A stretch of DNA of 64,000 nucleotides from Acidobacteriota bacterium (GTDB taxonomy: Bacteria; Acidobacteriota; Terriglobia; Acidiferrales; UBA7541), in NCBI GenBank assembly GCA_013289665.1, contig JABCZN010000005.1, positions 62,001 through 126,000 on the forward strand. Reading direction: 5' to 3'. The position numbers and the translations under genes are program-made. Positions within the stretch are counted from its first letter, which is position 1; every line of letters starts with the position of its first letter. The notes beneath the pieces are model-generated. The model was given only the letters and a program-made list of their open reading frames with translations, searched no databases and was not told the DNA's origin. Below are positions 29,902 to 39,500 of the stretch, piece after piece.

Positions 29902-30810
29902 TCAAGTCTACACGGCCTCGTTCGAGTCCTTTGCTCGTTGGTGCCTAAGTACCCGGCGTGAGACGAGCTCCTTTTCGCCTTCCGATGTCCATTCAGCGCC
30001 TGTCCGGGAAATAAGAGCGTCGGAGGAGCTTTACGCGCAACCAGCACCACGAACGGGCTAAACATATCATTTCGCGCAGTGAGATCACGTCCCGTCCCAC
30101 AATTTGTGTTCGAAACGATCAAAAGGGCATCGGCGGAAGTCGCTGAAAACAATCGTCAAGAAAGGGGTGCGCCCAAGGGGACGATTTTAGAACTTTTCTG
30201 AATCAATTTGTGGCGGACTCGCAACATTTTGGACTCCCTGAGGTCCTAAGGAGAGTCCCAGAGCTGTCGCGCTTGTAGCAAGGCGGACGTTTCAAGAGTC
30301 GCTCCCGCAAAACAGCTAAACCGTTTATAAACAAAAGTTCTTAGTGGTGCATCCCAGGGACGATTTTAGGACTTTCTTCGGAAGGTCCGAATTCAGACTT
30401 ACAGAATTCGGCGCTAGCTTCCCTCCTAGTTTGAACCGCCAATTGGGGAGAATTCAAACCGAAGACCCGAGTTCCTAAACCGAACCCAGAGGTATCGCTT
30501 CAAGCATTTTCACGTTGTCGGTTGCGTTGAAAACAGAGTCGGCGTCAATCATGATTAGGTGCGTGAATCCCTGAGGAAGTCGAGGGTTGTTCTACCGTCA
30601 GGGAGAGTAGCGCTGGGTGCGGTGGCTTCCGAAAGTTCGCAATGTTTTGCACAGTCCAGATGGTTTGGGTGACGGGTTCACTGTAATCCCTTCATCCTAA
30701 ACTGTTTGTTTTTGTTCATTTCACAAGTGCCTGGCATGCAAAGTGCTCGCAACCCTTAGCGATACTTGCGGGTTTGGAGATCCCGATAAGGCATCGGATG
30801 GGGGGGAGCC
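29902..30810. other. 909-bp intergenic region with an imperfect direct repeat
   Basis: AT-richer than the surroundings and without credible genes. GGGACGATTTTAG occurs at 30178-30190 and 30357-30369, each inside a longer similar context (CCCA before, an ACTTT run after), spaced 179 bp. It could be a decayed mobile element or a regulatory region for the PEP-CTERM gene at 30811. Confidence 0.4.
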
Positions 30811-31488
30811 GTGCGAAAAGTTCAACTGGTGGTCCTCGTTGGTTTGGCAGCCTTGCTCTGCTGCACTCTGCCTGTTCTTGCGGACGACATCCCAGCCACT
30901 ATCGGCTCTCAACACTTCACGAATGGAAAAATCATTACCTCCGCTACTTTTTTCGGGGCCACCTCCAGTCAACCTGCCCCGTTCACTGGTCCATGTGGTA
31001 GCAATGCCACCACCAACTGCAATACCAGCTGGGTATTCAGCAGCTACGTGATCCCTGCGGGAGATACGCTCACTGGCGCTACCTTTACGCTCGGAATCTA
31101 TAATCTCGATTCCTCCCTTAACCCGAACCCTTTCGCTTCTTTTACTCTCAACGGGACGGACGATCTAACGTTGCTCATGAATTTGGCCGCAGACGGACTG
31201 GACAGCGGAGCAGGCTCGAAGCACAACGAGTATGATGTCCTCACGATTGCCATCCCGGACACATTTCTGACTGACCTAAGCGGCGGCACTGCTACCTTTG
31301 CGCTCACGACCCAGGGCCCGGGATTCGGAATTCTGGGAAATACCAAATTCCTCGGTGTGGGGCTGGAATCCTCCACTCTAGACATCACCGCGACACCACA
31401 AAGTGGAGGCACCGTCCCCGAGCCGGCTACCTTCAGTTTGCTCGGAATCGGCCTGCTGGGCCTGGCGGCGGCAGTTTTCAGGAAGTAG
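30811..31488 (+). CDS. PEP-CTERM-sorted secreted protein
   Basis: The protein has 225 residues with an N-terminal signal peptide (QLVVLVGLAALLCCTLPVLA) and a C-terminal sorting signal: VPEPATFSLLGIGLLGLAAA followed by FRK. PEP-CTERM proteins are processed by exosortase and anchored or released at the cell surface; no exosortase gene is in this window. The mature domain is Thr/Ser/Asn-rich beta structure without known motifs. The GTG start has GGGGGAG immediately upstream. Confidence 0.88.
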   Translation: MRKVQLVVLVGLAALLCCTLPVLADDIPATIGSQHFTNGKIITSATFFGATSSQPAPFTGPCGSNATTNCNTSWVFSSYVIPAGDTLTGATFTLGIYNLDSSLNPNPFASFTLNGTDDLTLLMNLAADGLDSGAGSKHNEYDVLTIAIPDTFLTDLSGGTATFALTTQGPGFGILGNTKFLGVGLESSTLDITATPQSGGTVPEPATFSLLGIGLLGLAAAVFRK

Positions 31489-31526
31489 CTCTCACAAAAC
31501 CCGGAGCGGCAATTGGCACGCGGCGG

Positions 31527-32036
31527 TCAGTTGCCGCGCCATTTTATTTCCTGCTTCCGGGATGGTGCCCATTCCATGAAGTAGTAAACACCTTTATCCT
31601 CGGCAATTCGGAACCCCAACCGCGTGTAAAGACGGAGAGCGGGATTATTCCTTTCCACGTGAATTTGGACGCGCCTCCCCAACGTGGAAGCTTGCGAGAG
31701 TATCTCGTTCAACAACCGGCTGCCGATTCCGCTCCCCCGATGTTCGGGCAGCAGAGCGATGTCAATCAGCAGGATTGCGTACTCGGTGCGGTGAACATAT
31801 AGTCGGCCGACGGCGTTTCCCTCGCGGAGAATCACATCATAGGAAGCATCGGGGTAATACCGGCGGTAGTGCACGGACTGCGCCTGGAACTGCATCCGAA
31901 GGAAGGCTTCCTTCTGGGTTTCATCCCAGGGCACAAGGTTCATTTCCTCGGCGCGGGTGCTGGCGTAGAGACGAAACAGAAAATCCGCGTCCTTAGGCGC
32001 TTCCGGGCGCAAGCTAATAGGTATCCCCGTGTTCAT
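31527..32036 (-). CDS. GNAT-family N-acetyltransferase
   Basis: The protein has 169 residues. The acetyl-CoA binding segment is LLIDIALLPEHRGSGIGSRL (Q/RxxGxG/A form: RGSGIG), followed by RVQIHVERNNPALRLYTRLGF, a standard GNAT ending. The ATG at 32036 is used. The frame extends upstream into non-family sequence that overlaps the end of a tail-collar gene. It follows that gene by 65 bp on the same strand and is probably co-transcribed. Its substrate may be one of the adjacent collar proteins or an unrelated metabolite. Confidence 0.87.
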   Translation of the reverse strand: MNTGIPISLRPEAPKDADFLFRLYASTRAEEMNLVPWDETQKEAFLRMQFQAQSVHYRRYYPDASYDVILREGNAVGRLYVHRTEYAILLIDIALLPEHRGSGIGSRLLNEILSQASTLGRRVQIHVERNNPALRLYTRLGFRIAEDKGVYYFMEWAPSRKQEIKWRGN

Positions 32037-32101
32037 GGTCCAGTCGGCTTTTTCCACCCACCCTTGAGCGCTTACCAGGAATCCGCAGGGCGAAGAAACG
32101 C

Positions 32102-32605
32102 TTAGTTCTGACTCGGGAAAATCCCCTGGAGCGCGATGCAAAAGTTCAGCGTCAGGAAAGGCGCCATGTTCAGGTGCGCCTGGCTTCCACCCACCACGCT
32201 CAAGGCTCCGCCATTCATCGCCGCTCCGGGCGAGCTGCTGTAAGGCGTGTTGCCATTGTTGTCCTGGGCCCAGAAATTTCCGGCGGGACTCGCTCGCGTG
32301 CCAAGGGCGGAGTCGCAAAAAGCCGGGTGTACGTGGCCGGGCAATTCCGAAATGCTTAAGGTATGGACCTGCTCGCCTGCATTTTGTCCGAGCACTTGAC
32401 CATTGCCCATGTGGAGGGGAATCCGCCCTTGCAAGTTCGGGAGGCCAAAGTTAGTCCTGCCGTCTCCGCCGTAAGTCGTACCCAGGAGTGAAAAAAGCGC
32501 CTGGTTCTGATTGATCGGCATTAATTGGCCGTCGCAAAGCGCCCAACCCTTCGGCGGGAAGCCGAAGCTGAAGATCTTAATTTCGGACAAGAATGGCTCA
32601 CTCAT
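32102..32605 (-). CDS. Tail-collar domain (microcystin-dependent) protein, paralogue 3
   Basis: Phage-tail-collar/Mdp family protein of 167 residues. The N-terminus has FGFPPKGWALCDGQLMP, then the hallmark LFSLLGTTYGGDGRTNFGLPNLQGR, and the C-terminus ends NFCIALQGIFPSQN. The central part is variable Gly/Asn-rich sequence (AQDNNGNTPYSSSPG). There is no signal peptide. AAGGAG lies upstream of the ATG. It is the third of three tandem paralogues, and no other phage structural gene is present, so a prophage is unlikely. Confidence 0.88.
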   Translation of the reverse strand: MSEPFLSEIKIFSFGFPPKGWALCDGQLMPINQNQALFSLLGTTYGGDGRTNFGLPNLQGRIPLHMGNGQVLGQNAGEQVHTLSISELPGHVHPAFCDSALGTRASPAGNFWAQDNNGNTPYSSSPGAAMNGGALSVVGGSQAHLNMAPFLTLNFCIALQGIFPSQN

Positions 32606-32659
32606 GTCTTATCATCTCCTTCCCAAGTTGCGCGACTCTGGCTGCTCCGCAACAAGGCT

Positions 32660-33178
32660 TTACGTCCGGGGGGGAAAGACTCCCTGCAGGGCGATACAAA
32701 AATTGAGCACCAGGTACGGCTGCAGATTGTTGTGCGGCTGGCTGCCGCCGGTCGGACTTACGGCATCAGAGGCCATTACCATATTCGAGGACGATGCGTA
32801 TTCGTTGTTGCCACCGGCGTCGGTGGCCCAGAAGTTTTTAGGGGGGGCGTACTGATCGCCCATGCCCGAGTTGCAGTTTGCCGTATGGGCATGCGCGGGG
32901 ATTTCGGAAAGAAGCAATGCAACACTGTCAGTGCCCCCGCTCTCCCCCAGATCGTGGAGTGAAAGACCCGGCCCCTGCCCAGGGTGCATGGGAGTCGACC
33001 CTTGCATATTGGGTAGAGCAAAGTTTGATATGCCGTTGCCACCGTAGGTCGTCCCCAGGAGTGAAAAGAGCGCGGTATTTTGGGCGAGGGGTAAAATCTG
33101 GCCGTTGCAAAAAGCCCAGCCCTTCGGGGGAAAATTAAAGGGGAAAATACGAATTTCAGCCACAAAAGGGTTAGACAT
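32660..33178 (-). CDS. Tail-collar domain (microcystin-dependent) protein, paralogue 2
   Basis: The protein has 172 residues with the same architecture as its neighbours: FNFPPKGWAFCNGQILP, LFSLLGTTYGGNGISNFALPN, and C-terminal LVLNFCIALQGVFPPRT. The middle (GGNNEYASSSNMVMASD) differs between copies, as expected for a displayed or receptor-binding region. GGAGG lies 8 nt before the ATG. The gap to paralogue 3 is 54 bp. Confidence 0.88.
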   Translation of the reverse strand: MSNPFVAEIRIFPFNFPPKGWAFCNGQILPLAQNTALFSLLGTTYGGNGISNFALPNMQGSTPMHPGQGPGLSLHDLGESGGTDSVALLLSEIPAHAHTANCNSGMGDQYAPPKNFWATDAGGNNEYASSSNMVMASDAVSPTGGSQPHNNLQPYLVLNFCIALQGVFPPRT

Positions 33179-33214
33179 TTCATCCGCCTCCGCTTGTTTG
33201 GCCCGGAATTGTTC

Positions 33215-33739
33215 CTACGTCTGGCTCGGAAAAATTCCAAACAAGGAAATAATGAAATCAACGCACAAATAAGGAGAAAGGTTGTTGTGCGGCTGGCTCC
33301 CGCCCGCGGATCCGATTGCTCCCGGCACGCCGTGGCCGTTGCCGACGGACATCATGGACCCGTCACTTTCGTTGTAAGCCGCCGTATTTCCGAAGGGATC
33401 GGTGGCCCAATAGTTCCTTACCGGAGTTCCTGAATTACCGGCTACGGAACATAGAGGGACGTGGGAGTGGGAGGGTATCTGTTGCACGGTCAGAGTTACC
33501 ACCTCGACTCCGCCGTTCTCGGCTAACGTAAAACCTTGCCCCATGTGCATCGGCAACCGTCCCCTTAGGTCCGGGAGCGCAAACGTGCTCTGCCCGTCAC
33601 CTCCGTAGGTTGTGCCGAGCAAATTGAACAGGGCTTCGAATTCCGAGATCGCAAGGAGTTGCCCCTCACAGAGCATCCAACCTGCGGGGGCGAAATTCCC
33701 CGCAAACATTCTGATTTCACCTATGTATGGCTGAGACAT
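33215..33739 (-). CDS. Tail-collar domain (microcystin-dependent) protein, paralogue 1
   Basis: The protein has 174 residues: FAPAGWMLCEGQLLAI, LFNLLGTTYGGDGQSTFALPD, a variable middle (FGNTAAYNESDGSMMSVG), and an end reading CVDFIISLFGIFPSQT. It is the first collar gene in transcription order, 36 bp before paralogue 2 and 42 bp after a DUF6916-like gene. Members of this family occur in clusters in many non-phage genomes. Their role outside phage tails is not established. Confidence 0.88.
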   Translation of the reverse strand: MSQPYIGEIRMFAGNFAPAGWMLCEGQLLAISEFEALFNLLGTTYGGDGQSTFALPDLRGRLPMHMGQGFTLAENGGVEVVTLTVQQIPSHSHVPLCSVAGNSGTPVRNYWATDPFGNTAAYNESDGSMMSVGNGHGVPGAIGSAGGSQPHNNLSPYLCVDFIISLFGIFPSQT

Positions 33740-33781
33740 AGAGTGCCGCCTTCTCCCGCTTATCGAGCGGATCGGGTCAGA

Positions 33782-34255
33782 TCAACCGAACACTGCCTCG
33801 TATCGAATGGGAAGATGGTTATCGGAGCCCCCGACGCGCGACAAAAATATCGGGCAGCGCCGGAACTCGCCCCGCGCAAACTCGTGCAAACCAGGGCCCA
33901 GAGGCTCGCGCCCTTGCAACTCGAGCAAGAGCGAAAAAGATTGGCGCTTCCGTTTTCCACGCAGCGATGGATTCCTCGCCTCGGCCCGAGCGATATTTTC
34001 ATGCCGTGTGACAGCGGTGAGTTTCAGAGCAACCGTCGGAGAAAAAAGGCCGCTTTCGTCCGCTGGTTTGAGAAATTCGAAGGTCTTGCCAATGCTGGAA
34101 TCAAATGATTCCGCCGTCGCAGTCTCAAGTCCGCGCTTTGCGGGCATTGCGAACGTACCGAGCCGCGCCGCGTGCATCACTCCAGCCGCAACTAGACCCC
34201 GCCAACTCAAGCCTAGTAAGGACCGTCGACTCAAAGAGGACCCTGTGTCGGCCAT
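33782..34255 (-). CDS. Tat-exported DUF6916-like protein
   Basis: The N-terminus carries a twin-arginine signal (SRRSLLGLSWRGLVAAGVMH). The C-terminal 100 residues match the DUF6916 pattern: GKTFEFLKPADESG, KRQSFSLLLELQGREPLGPG, and an ending GSDNHLPIRYEAVFG. A second DUF6916-like protein without a signal is encoded upstream. Its position directly before the collar genes suggests a joint function, perhaps at the cell surface (inference). Confidence 0.72.
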   Translation of the reverse strand: MADTGSSLSRRSLLGLSWRGLVAAGVMHAARLGTFAMPAKRGLETATAESFDSSIGKTFEFLKPADESGLFSPTVALKLTAVTRHENIARAEARNPSLRGKRKRQSFSLLLELQGREPLGPGLHEFARGEFRRCPIFLSRVGGSDNHLPIRYEAVFG

Positions 34256-34575
34256 GTTATCTCCCAGAATGAGCCCGCAATTTGAAAAAAAACTGTCCTA
34301 GATATGCCCCAGATCCTGCTATACCCCAAGGAGGCAACAGAATGCATAGCAATCCGCAGTCCAGCAACAGAGGGTTTTCCTCAAATAGAACATGATTCTT
34401 CAACTTCTTCATTCTACTGATATTAGAGAGCTATTCCCTTCAACTGGATTCCGGCTGCCGCTGCGCTCGTTCTTCGAAATGCGCAAAGTCCTGCACACAA
34501 AGGGAAGCACGAAGGGAACATTGCACCAGCCTCGCCGTCGCACCTCGCTCAGCCGCCGCGATGAGATCCTGTTCC
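34256..34575. other. 320-bp gap between the two DUF6916-like genes
   Basis: No convincing gene. The interval separates the 98-residue DUF6916 protein from the Tat-signal copy and may contain a second promoter. Confidence 0.35.
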
Positions 34576-34872
34576 TTATGTGAAGATTGCTTCGTATTGC
34601 ATTCCCGATCCGTCTGGACCGACCGGGACGATGAAGATTTCGAGGGTTCCCAGTTCCTGGAATTCCATACGATACATTCGCTGGGACAAAACCGGAGCCT
34701 GGGGCCCGCGGAAGAGTAGCGCGAAGGGCTCGCGCTTCGACTCTTCTCGGCCAAGGGGGCCGAGCTTACGACATTCAATCAGTTCCATTTCCAGGCTTAT
34801 AGGACCTTGATGTACCTGGCATTTTTGACGGACACATTTTGCAAAATCCTGGTGAGTGAGGCCAGCCAACAT
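34576..34872 (-). CDS. DUF6916-like small protein
   Basis: The protein has 98 residues: the domain alone (LTHQDFAKCVRQKCQVHQG, PFALLFRGPQAPVLSQRMYR, IFIVPVGPDGSGMQYEAIF), so the family resemblance is clear. GGAGG precedes the ATG. It is the most upstream member of the collar/GNAT cluster. Function unknown. Confidence 0.78.
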   Translation of the reverse strand: MLAGLTHQDFAKCVRQKCQVHQGPISLEMELIECRKLGPLGREESKREPFALLFRGPQAPVLSQRMYRMEFQELGTLEIFIVPVGPDGSGMQYEAIFT

Positions 34873-35222
34873 AGGGCGGGACCCTCCTTCGCAGTGAATC
34901 TGCGCGATTATAACTGTTTCGCGCCGCGATGGGCCACGTTAAACGAGTAAAGTAAGGTTGCTGCCTTTTCCCTTGTATCTCGGCTGCACCTCCACGGGAT
35001 CGGGCAGGTGGAGCTTCCTCACGGATTGAACCTGTCGGGCATTCGGGCGCTCCTGGGCACATGATGTTCGGCTATCCGGCTTGTGCTGCAGTTTTGCCAA
35101 AGGTAATCCATCCGCGTTGAAGGGGCGAGTCGTTGGCACGAAATACTATGGGCCTTATCACGAGCCGATTCTCGTCAATCAGCGTGCGCAGCGTTGTTCG
35201 CGCCTCACAGTGGACGTTGTGA
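34873..35222. other. Intergenic region between the collar cluster and the toxin-antitoxin pair
   Basis: Divergent spacer of about 350 bp. The promoter of the collar cluster should lie at its left end and that of the toxin-antitoxin pair at its right end. No gene is supported. Confidence 0.4.
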
Positions 35223-35234
35223 TATACTTGTATA
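35223..35234 (+). promoter_or_regulatory. Perfect palindrome before the antitoxin gene
   Basis: TATAC-TT-GTATA, a perfect 12-bp inverted repeat 11 bp before the antitoxin ATG and overlapping a plausible TATACT -10 box. This position fits an autoregulatory operator bound by the ribbon-helix-helix antitoxin. Confidence 0.6.
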
Positions 35235-35245
35235 GCGAGGTAGTT

Positions 35246-35470
35246 ATGCTGGCCATTCGACTTCCGCAGTCCATCGAAAAGCGCCTGGAGAAGCTTGCCC
35301 GGCGTACTGGGCGCACCAAGACCTACTATGTCCGGGAAGCCATCCTAGAGCACCTGGAAGAGATCGAGGACTTGTATCTGGCTGAAGGCGCCATGGAACG
35401 CATCCGCAGCGGTGAAGAGCGGACCATCCCCTTGAAGCAAGTCATGAAGCGACATGGCTTACAACGTTGA
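35246..35470 (+). CDS. RelB/CopG-type (ribbon-helix-helix) antitoxin
   Basis: The protein has 74 residues. The N-terminal ribbon-helix-helix is [20 protein letters not shown] with [17 protein letters not shown]. The acidic C-terminal half should wrap the toxin. GAGG precedes the ATG; a longer in-frame start at 35081 adds non-family sequence upstream of the operator. It overlaps the toxin gene by 17 bp, the usual order and coupling for type II pairs. Confidence 0.88.
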   Translation: MLAIRLPQSIEKRLEKLARRTGRTKTYYVREAILEHLEEIEDLYLAEGAMERIRSGEERTIPLKQVMKRHGLQR

Positions 35471-35723
35471 GCTGTCTGAGTCAGCGGAGCGGGAACTCGG
35501 CAAACTCGACACGTCGCAGGCCAAGCGCATCCTGAAGTTCCTGAATCAACGAGTCGCCAAACTAGACGATCCGCGCAGCATCGGAGAGGCGTTGCACGGC
35601 TCGCGGCTTGGAGAGTTCTGGAAATACCGTGTAGGCGATTATCGGCTCATCTGCAAGATCGAAGACGACCGCTTGATCGTTCTTGTCCTTCGCGTCGGCC
35701 ATCGCAAGGAAATCTATCGCTAG
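35454..35723 (+). CDS. RelE/ParE-superfamily toxin
   Basis: The protein has 89 residues with the RelE fold: [39 protein letters not shown] and a closing [12 protein letters not shown]. Conserved basic residues of the RNase-type active site (Arg in YRVGDYR, Arg in HRKEIYR) are present, so it is probably an active mRNA interferase. It lies 100 bp to the left of the tRNA-Arg integration scar, outside the island. Confidence 0.9.
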   Translation: MAYNVELSESAERELGKLDTSQAKRILKFLNQRVAKLDDPRSIGEALHGSRLGEFWKYRVGDYRLICKIEDDRLIVLVLRVGHRKEIYR

Positions 35724-35824
35724 TAAGCAGCCTGAGCGACCCTCTTAATCAGTTTTCAGGAATCGAGAGGAGGTATTTCCGAAGCCTCGCACCTGGCAGC
35801 GTGAGCTTGTTTCCAGCGATCGGG

Positions 35825-35865
35825 AGCGCCCGGCGTGATTCGAACACGCGACCTCTTGCTTCGGA
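35825..35865. repeat. Left attachment-site copy of the tRNA-Arg(CCG) 3' half
   Basis: Forty-one bp are identical, in direct orientation, to 42844-42884 in the intact tRNA-Arg(CCG). They cover the acceptor 3' strand, T-arm, variable loop and anticodon arm up to the anticodon loop. The match ends abruptly at 35866. This is the classic product of tyrosine-recombinase integration into a tRNA 3' end. Confidence 0.9.
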
Positions 35866-36198
35866 GAACACGGGATTGCTCTGACCCGTTATGAAAATTT
35901 TAGACTTTATTATATTTCTCATCCAGATACAACGACCAGGAGTTGAGGGGCTTTGAATAGTTTTGACTGGATATGAACCAAGAATTATCACGTTCTTATC
36001 ACCCCCCCCGAAATTGGCACAAGAAATCTGTCAACGGATTCCCCATCCTACGAAGACTTGAACAATTGGCAGATGCACGCCTCGAAAAAACTCAAACCGA
36101 TTAATTTCATTCGGGCCAAGAGATACTAAAGTAGTAAAAATATAGTAGTTTTTGAGCAGGCTGATTCCTTTGTCTTTGCAGGACGAGCTTGCGCCAAA

Positions 36199-36354
36199 AT
36201 GTCCAATAGATTTGGTATTTCCCCTCAAGATGAGAAAGAGCTTCGGGCACGGGATAAGACGTGCGTATATTGTCGCAAGGTGATGAGAACCTACGCTGAA
36301 ATAAAGGCGGCAAAGGGAACCCTAGGCGCCGGGCCGGGCTTTCCTTTGCGCTAG
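36199..36354 (+). pseudogene. N-terminal fragment of an HNH endonuclease
   Basis: A 51-codon open frame: FGISPQDEKELRARDKTCVY followed by CRKVM. The RDKTCVYC pattern with a CxxC zinc pair is typical of the start of HNH homing/restriction-type nucleases. The rest of the domain is missing and the sequence becomes unrelated after KAAKG. It is interpreted as debris inside the tRNA-Arg island. Confidence 0.55.
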
Positions 36355-36535
36355 GGACTCTTCGTCCAGCTTTTTGTCAGCATTACTTTTCCAAATCGTT
36401 CCGCACCGGTCTTTCGATTGACCCATATTAGGGCATAGTGCTATATACCGTCCCATGGGGTGTGGTTCAACTTGGCTGCTCTTCAATACGCCATTCGTCT
36501 CTTGGTGTATTCCCTACCCTACTGAGAGGACCAGC

Positions 36536-39500
36536 ATGTCTACCTTCCGCAAGCTCGCAATTTTTCTTATGTTCGTTTCCTGGGCGCCCGCGCTCCTCGC
36601 CCAAGGCGGAGCCACTGGCGCCATCAGTGGCACCGTGCAGGATCAATCCGGCGGTTTGATTGCCGGCGCTCAAGTCTCCGTCGTGAGCGAAGCGACAGGC
36701 CAAGTCGTCCGGGATCTAACAACGGACTCTTCGGGCTCCTTCACTGCTACTCTTCTCCCGGTAGGTTCTTACTCCGTTGAGGTGAGTGCACGCGGCTTTG
36801 CTACGACGAAGTTTACTGGCGTCCTGGTGCGCGTGACGGAAACCACCCGGATGACGGCAGCACTAAAAGTAACCCAAGCGACCGAGACAGTGACCGTTTC
36901 GGCCGAAGTCACCACGATCAATACGACGAATGCAGCAACGGGGCAAGCCCTCGATTCTACAACGGTTTCCACGCTGCCTCTCCCGACTCAAAATTTCCAG
37001 CAGTTGCTCGCGCTTTCGACGGGCGCGTCTTCAGATATCAACAATGGCGGGGACTTGGGCCGCGGCTCCGCGAGGATCGTGGTGAATGGCCAGCGAGAGA
37101 CCAATAATAATTACTCAATCGAAGGAGTCTCTTCCGCCGATTTCGCCAGTGGAGAGTTGACCTTCACCCCGATTCCGAATGCCAACGCCATTGAGGAATT
37201 CAAGGTCTCCACAAGCCTCTACGACGCCACGCTTGGCCGTAATGGAGGCGGCAACATCGACGCCGTCTTGAAAAGCGGAACAAACAAGTATCATGCCGAT
37301 GCCTGGGAGTTTTTTCGCAACACGGTGCTCGATGCGAACGACTTCTTTCTCAACGGCGCCGCCACTGGAGTCAGGCAAGGACGGCCCGTCATCAAACAGA
37401 ACATCTTCGGCGGAGACTTCGGCGGTCCCGTCACACCCGACGCAAAACTCGGTTACTTCTACGTGAACTACCAGGGCTCCCGCCAGCGCGCAGGCGGCTC
37501 CCCGGGAACGCTCACCAATGCCACGATTCCTTACGTTCCCTTGGCTGCTCGTCAATCAGCCTCGGCGCTGGCTGCCGCCTGCGGTGTACCCAGCGTCGAC
37601 CCGGTGGCCTTCAATATATTACAGGCAAAAAGTGACCAGTTCGGCGGCGGCGCGGGGGGCTATCTCTACCCGTTGCCTACCAATGTGCCCGCAAACACCG
37701 CCTGCCTGACTCCGGTTTCCTTTATCGTGAATACAGTCGGAAAATTCACAGAGAATCAGTTCCTGATCAACTGGGACCGCCATTTCCGCGGCGATAAGGA
37801 TAGCCTGGCGTTTCGCTTCTTCTGGTCCGACTCTGAGAGGTTCCAGCCTTTCGGCGCTGATTCCTTCCAGGTTCAAACCGGCGGCCCGGCGGCCGTGAAC
37901 AATCTGAATTTCCCGCTCACGATTCCGCTCCGCGGACGTTTCGGTAGCGTTACGGAGACCCACGTCTTCAACAATCGTCTGGCGAACGAGTTCCGCTTCG
38001 GCGTCAACATCATTCGTGCCGACCTGCTGGGCCAAAACCCGATTACCGCCGCGCAAGCGGGCATTGTCCAGCCCGGCGGTGGTTTGGGAATCGACCGCTT
38101 CCAGTTTGGGAGTTTTGCGCTTGGCCCGTTTCCTGGCAGCGGCCAATTCGAGCTCTCGGATTCCTTCATCGTGGAAGACACGGTGAGTTGGACACGCGGG
38201 GCGCACACATTCCGCTTCGGCGGCGAACTGGACCACACCAGCATGCGCCGAACCCTTAACGTGATCGGCAATCCTCTGGTCTTCTTCACACCCCCTTCCA
38301 ACATCGCCCTGACAGACTTTCAGAATTTCCTAGTGGGCTCCCCTACCTTTGCTTTGGGCAGTGGGGGCGCAGCCAACCATGACTACCGCCTCCCCGCTTA
38401 TGCCGTGTTCGCCCAGGATGACTACAAAGTCACCGGGCGCTTGACGCTAAATTTCGGCTTCCGCGTTGAATTCGTCGGCGCGCCCTATGATACGCTCTGC
38501 CAGATCGCCAATATAGACACAACCTTGGCGTCAACCGGGCAGCCTTTCGTGTATGGCTCCTGCGTCAGCAGGTTCAAGATCCCCGGTTTCACCGGGAACC
38601 TTGATCGTACGGTCCTGCGTAACAATTACGCCACTGTCCCGGAGCCGCGTATCGGCTTCGCTTACGACATCTTCGGCAATCACAAGACAGTGGTCCGTGG
38701 CGGCTACGGCATTTACGCCAATCGTGAGGACATAGGCGCCGTAGACAACCTGTCCTTTGATCCCCCCTTCTTGCCTGTCGCCGTCCCGGTCGGGGCGGCA
38801 CCTGGAAGTTTGTCCTGCCTCTTTTTTCAAGGCCAGAATTGTAGCAACCCAGCGTTGATCCCAGGCCCGGGCGTGGTGAGCCCAGCGTTTGTGCCCGTCC
38901 CCTCCTTCTTCCAGGGTTTCACAGTAAACGGCACGGGATGCGGTGCGGGGGGACTACCGAGCACGCCGACCAGGGACTCGACACAAACACCGTGCTTCTC
39001 GGGCAACGTCCCCGCGTTCAGTGGTCTGGCGGTGCCGCCCCACTGGATCGCGGCAACGACCCAGCAGTGGAATCTGTCCGTGGAGCGCGACCTCGGGAAA
39101 AACTGGTTCGTCTCGGCAGGCTACGTGGGAACCAAGGGCACGCATCTGCGCGTCACCTACAATCCCAACCAGGCCAACCTGGCCAGCCCTCAGAATCCTA
39201 TTAAGATAACCGCCCAGGACGGACAGACATTCACGATTACGCAAAATACGGTCGCCAACGCCCCGGCAAGAGCGCCTTTCCAACCCCTTGTGCCTTCTGG
39301 GTTCGAGGATTTCTCCCCCCTTGCCAACTCCATCTACCATTCCATGCAGCTCACTGTTGCGCATCACTTCGCCGGAGGCCTTTATCTGCAGAGCGCCTAC
39401 ACCTATTCCAGATCGATCGACAACGCCTCAACGGTCAGTGTGGCATTTGTCAGCATTTTCAACGATCAGAACAATCCGCGCGGCTCCCGCGGCCTCTCGG

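Noticed and set aside
31527..34872. Prophage interpretation of the tail-collar cluster
   Set aside because: No integrase, terminase, capsid, portal or lysis gene nearby and no attachment repeats. The genes resemble the non-phage Mdp family.
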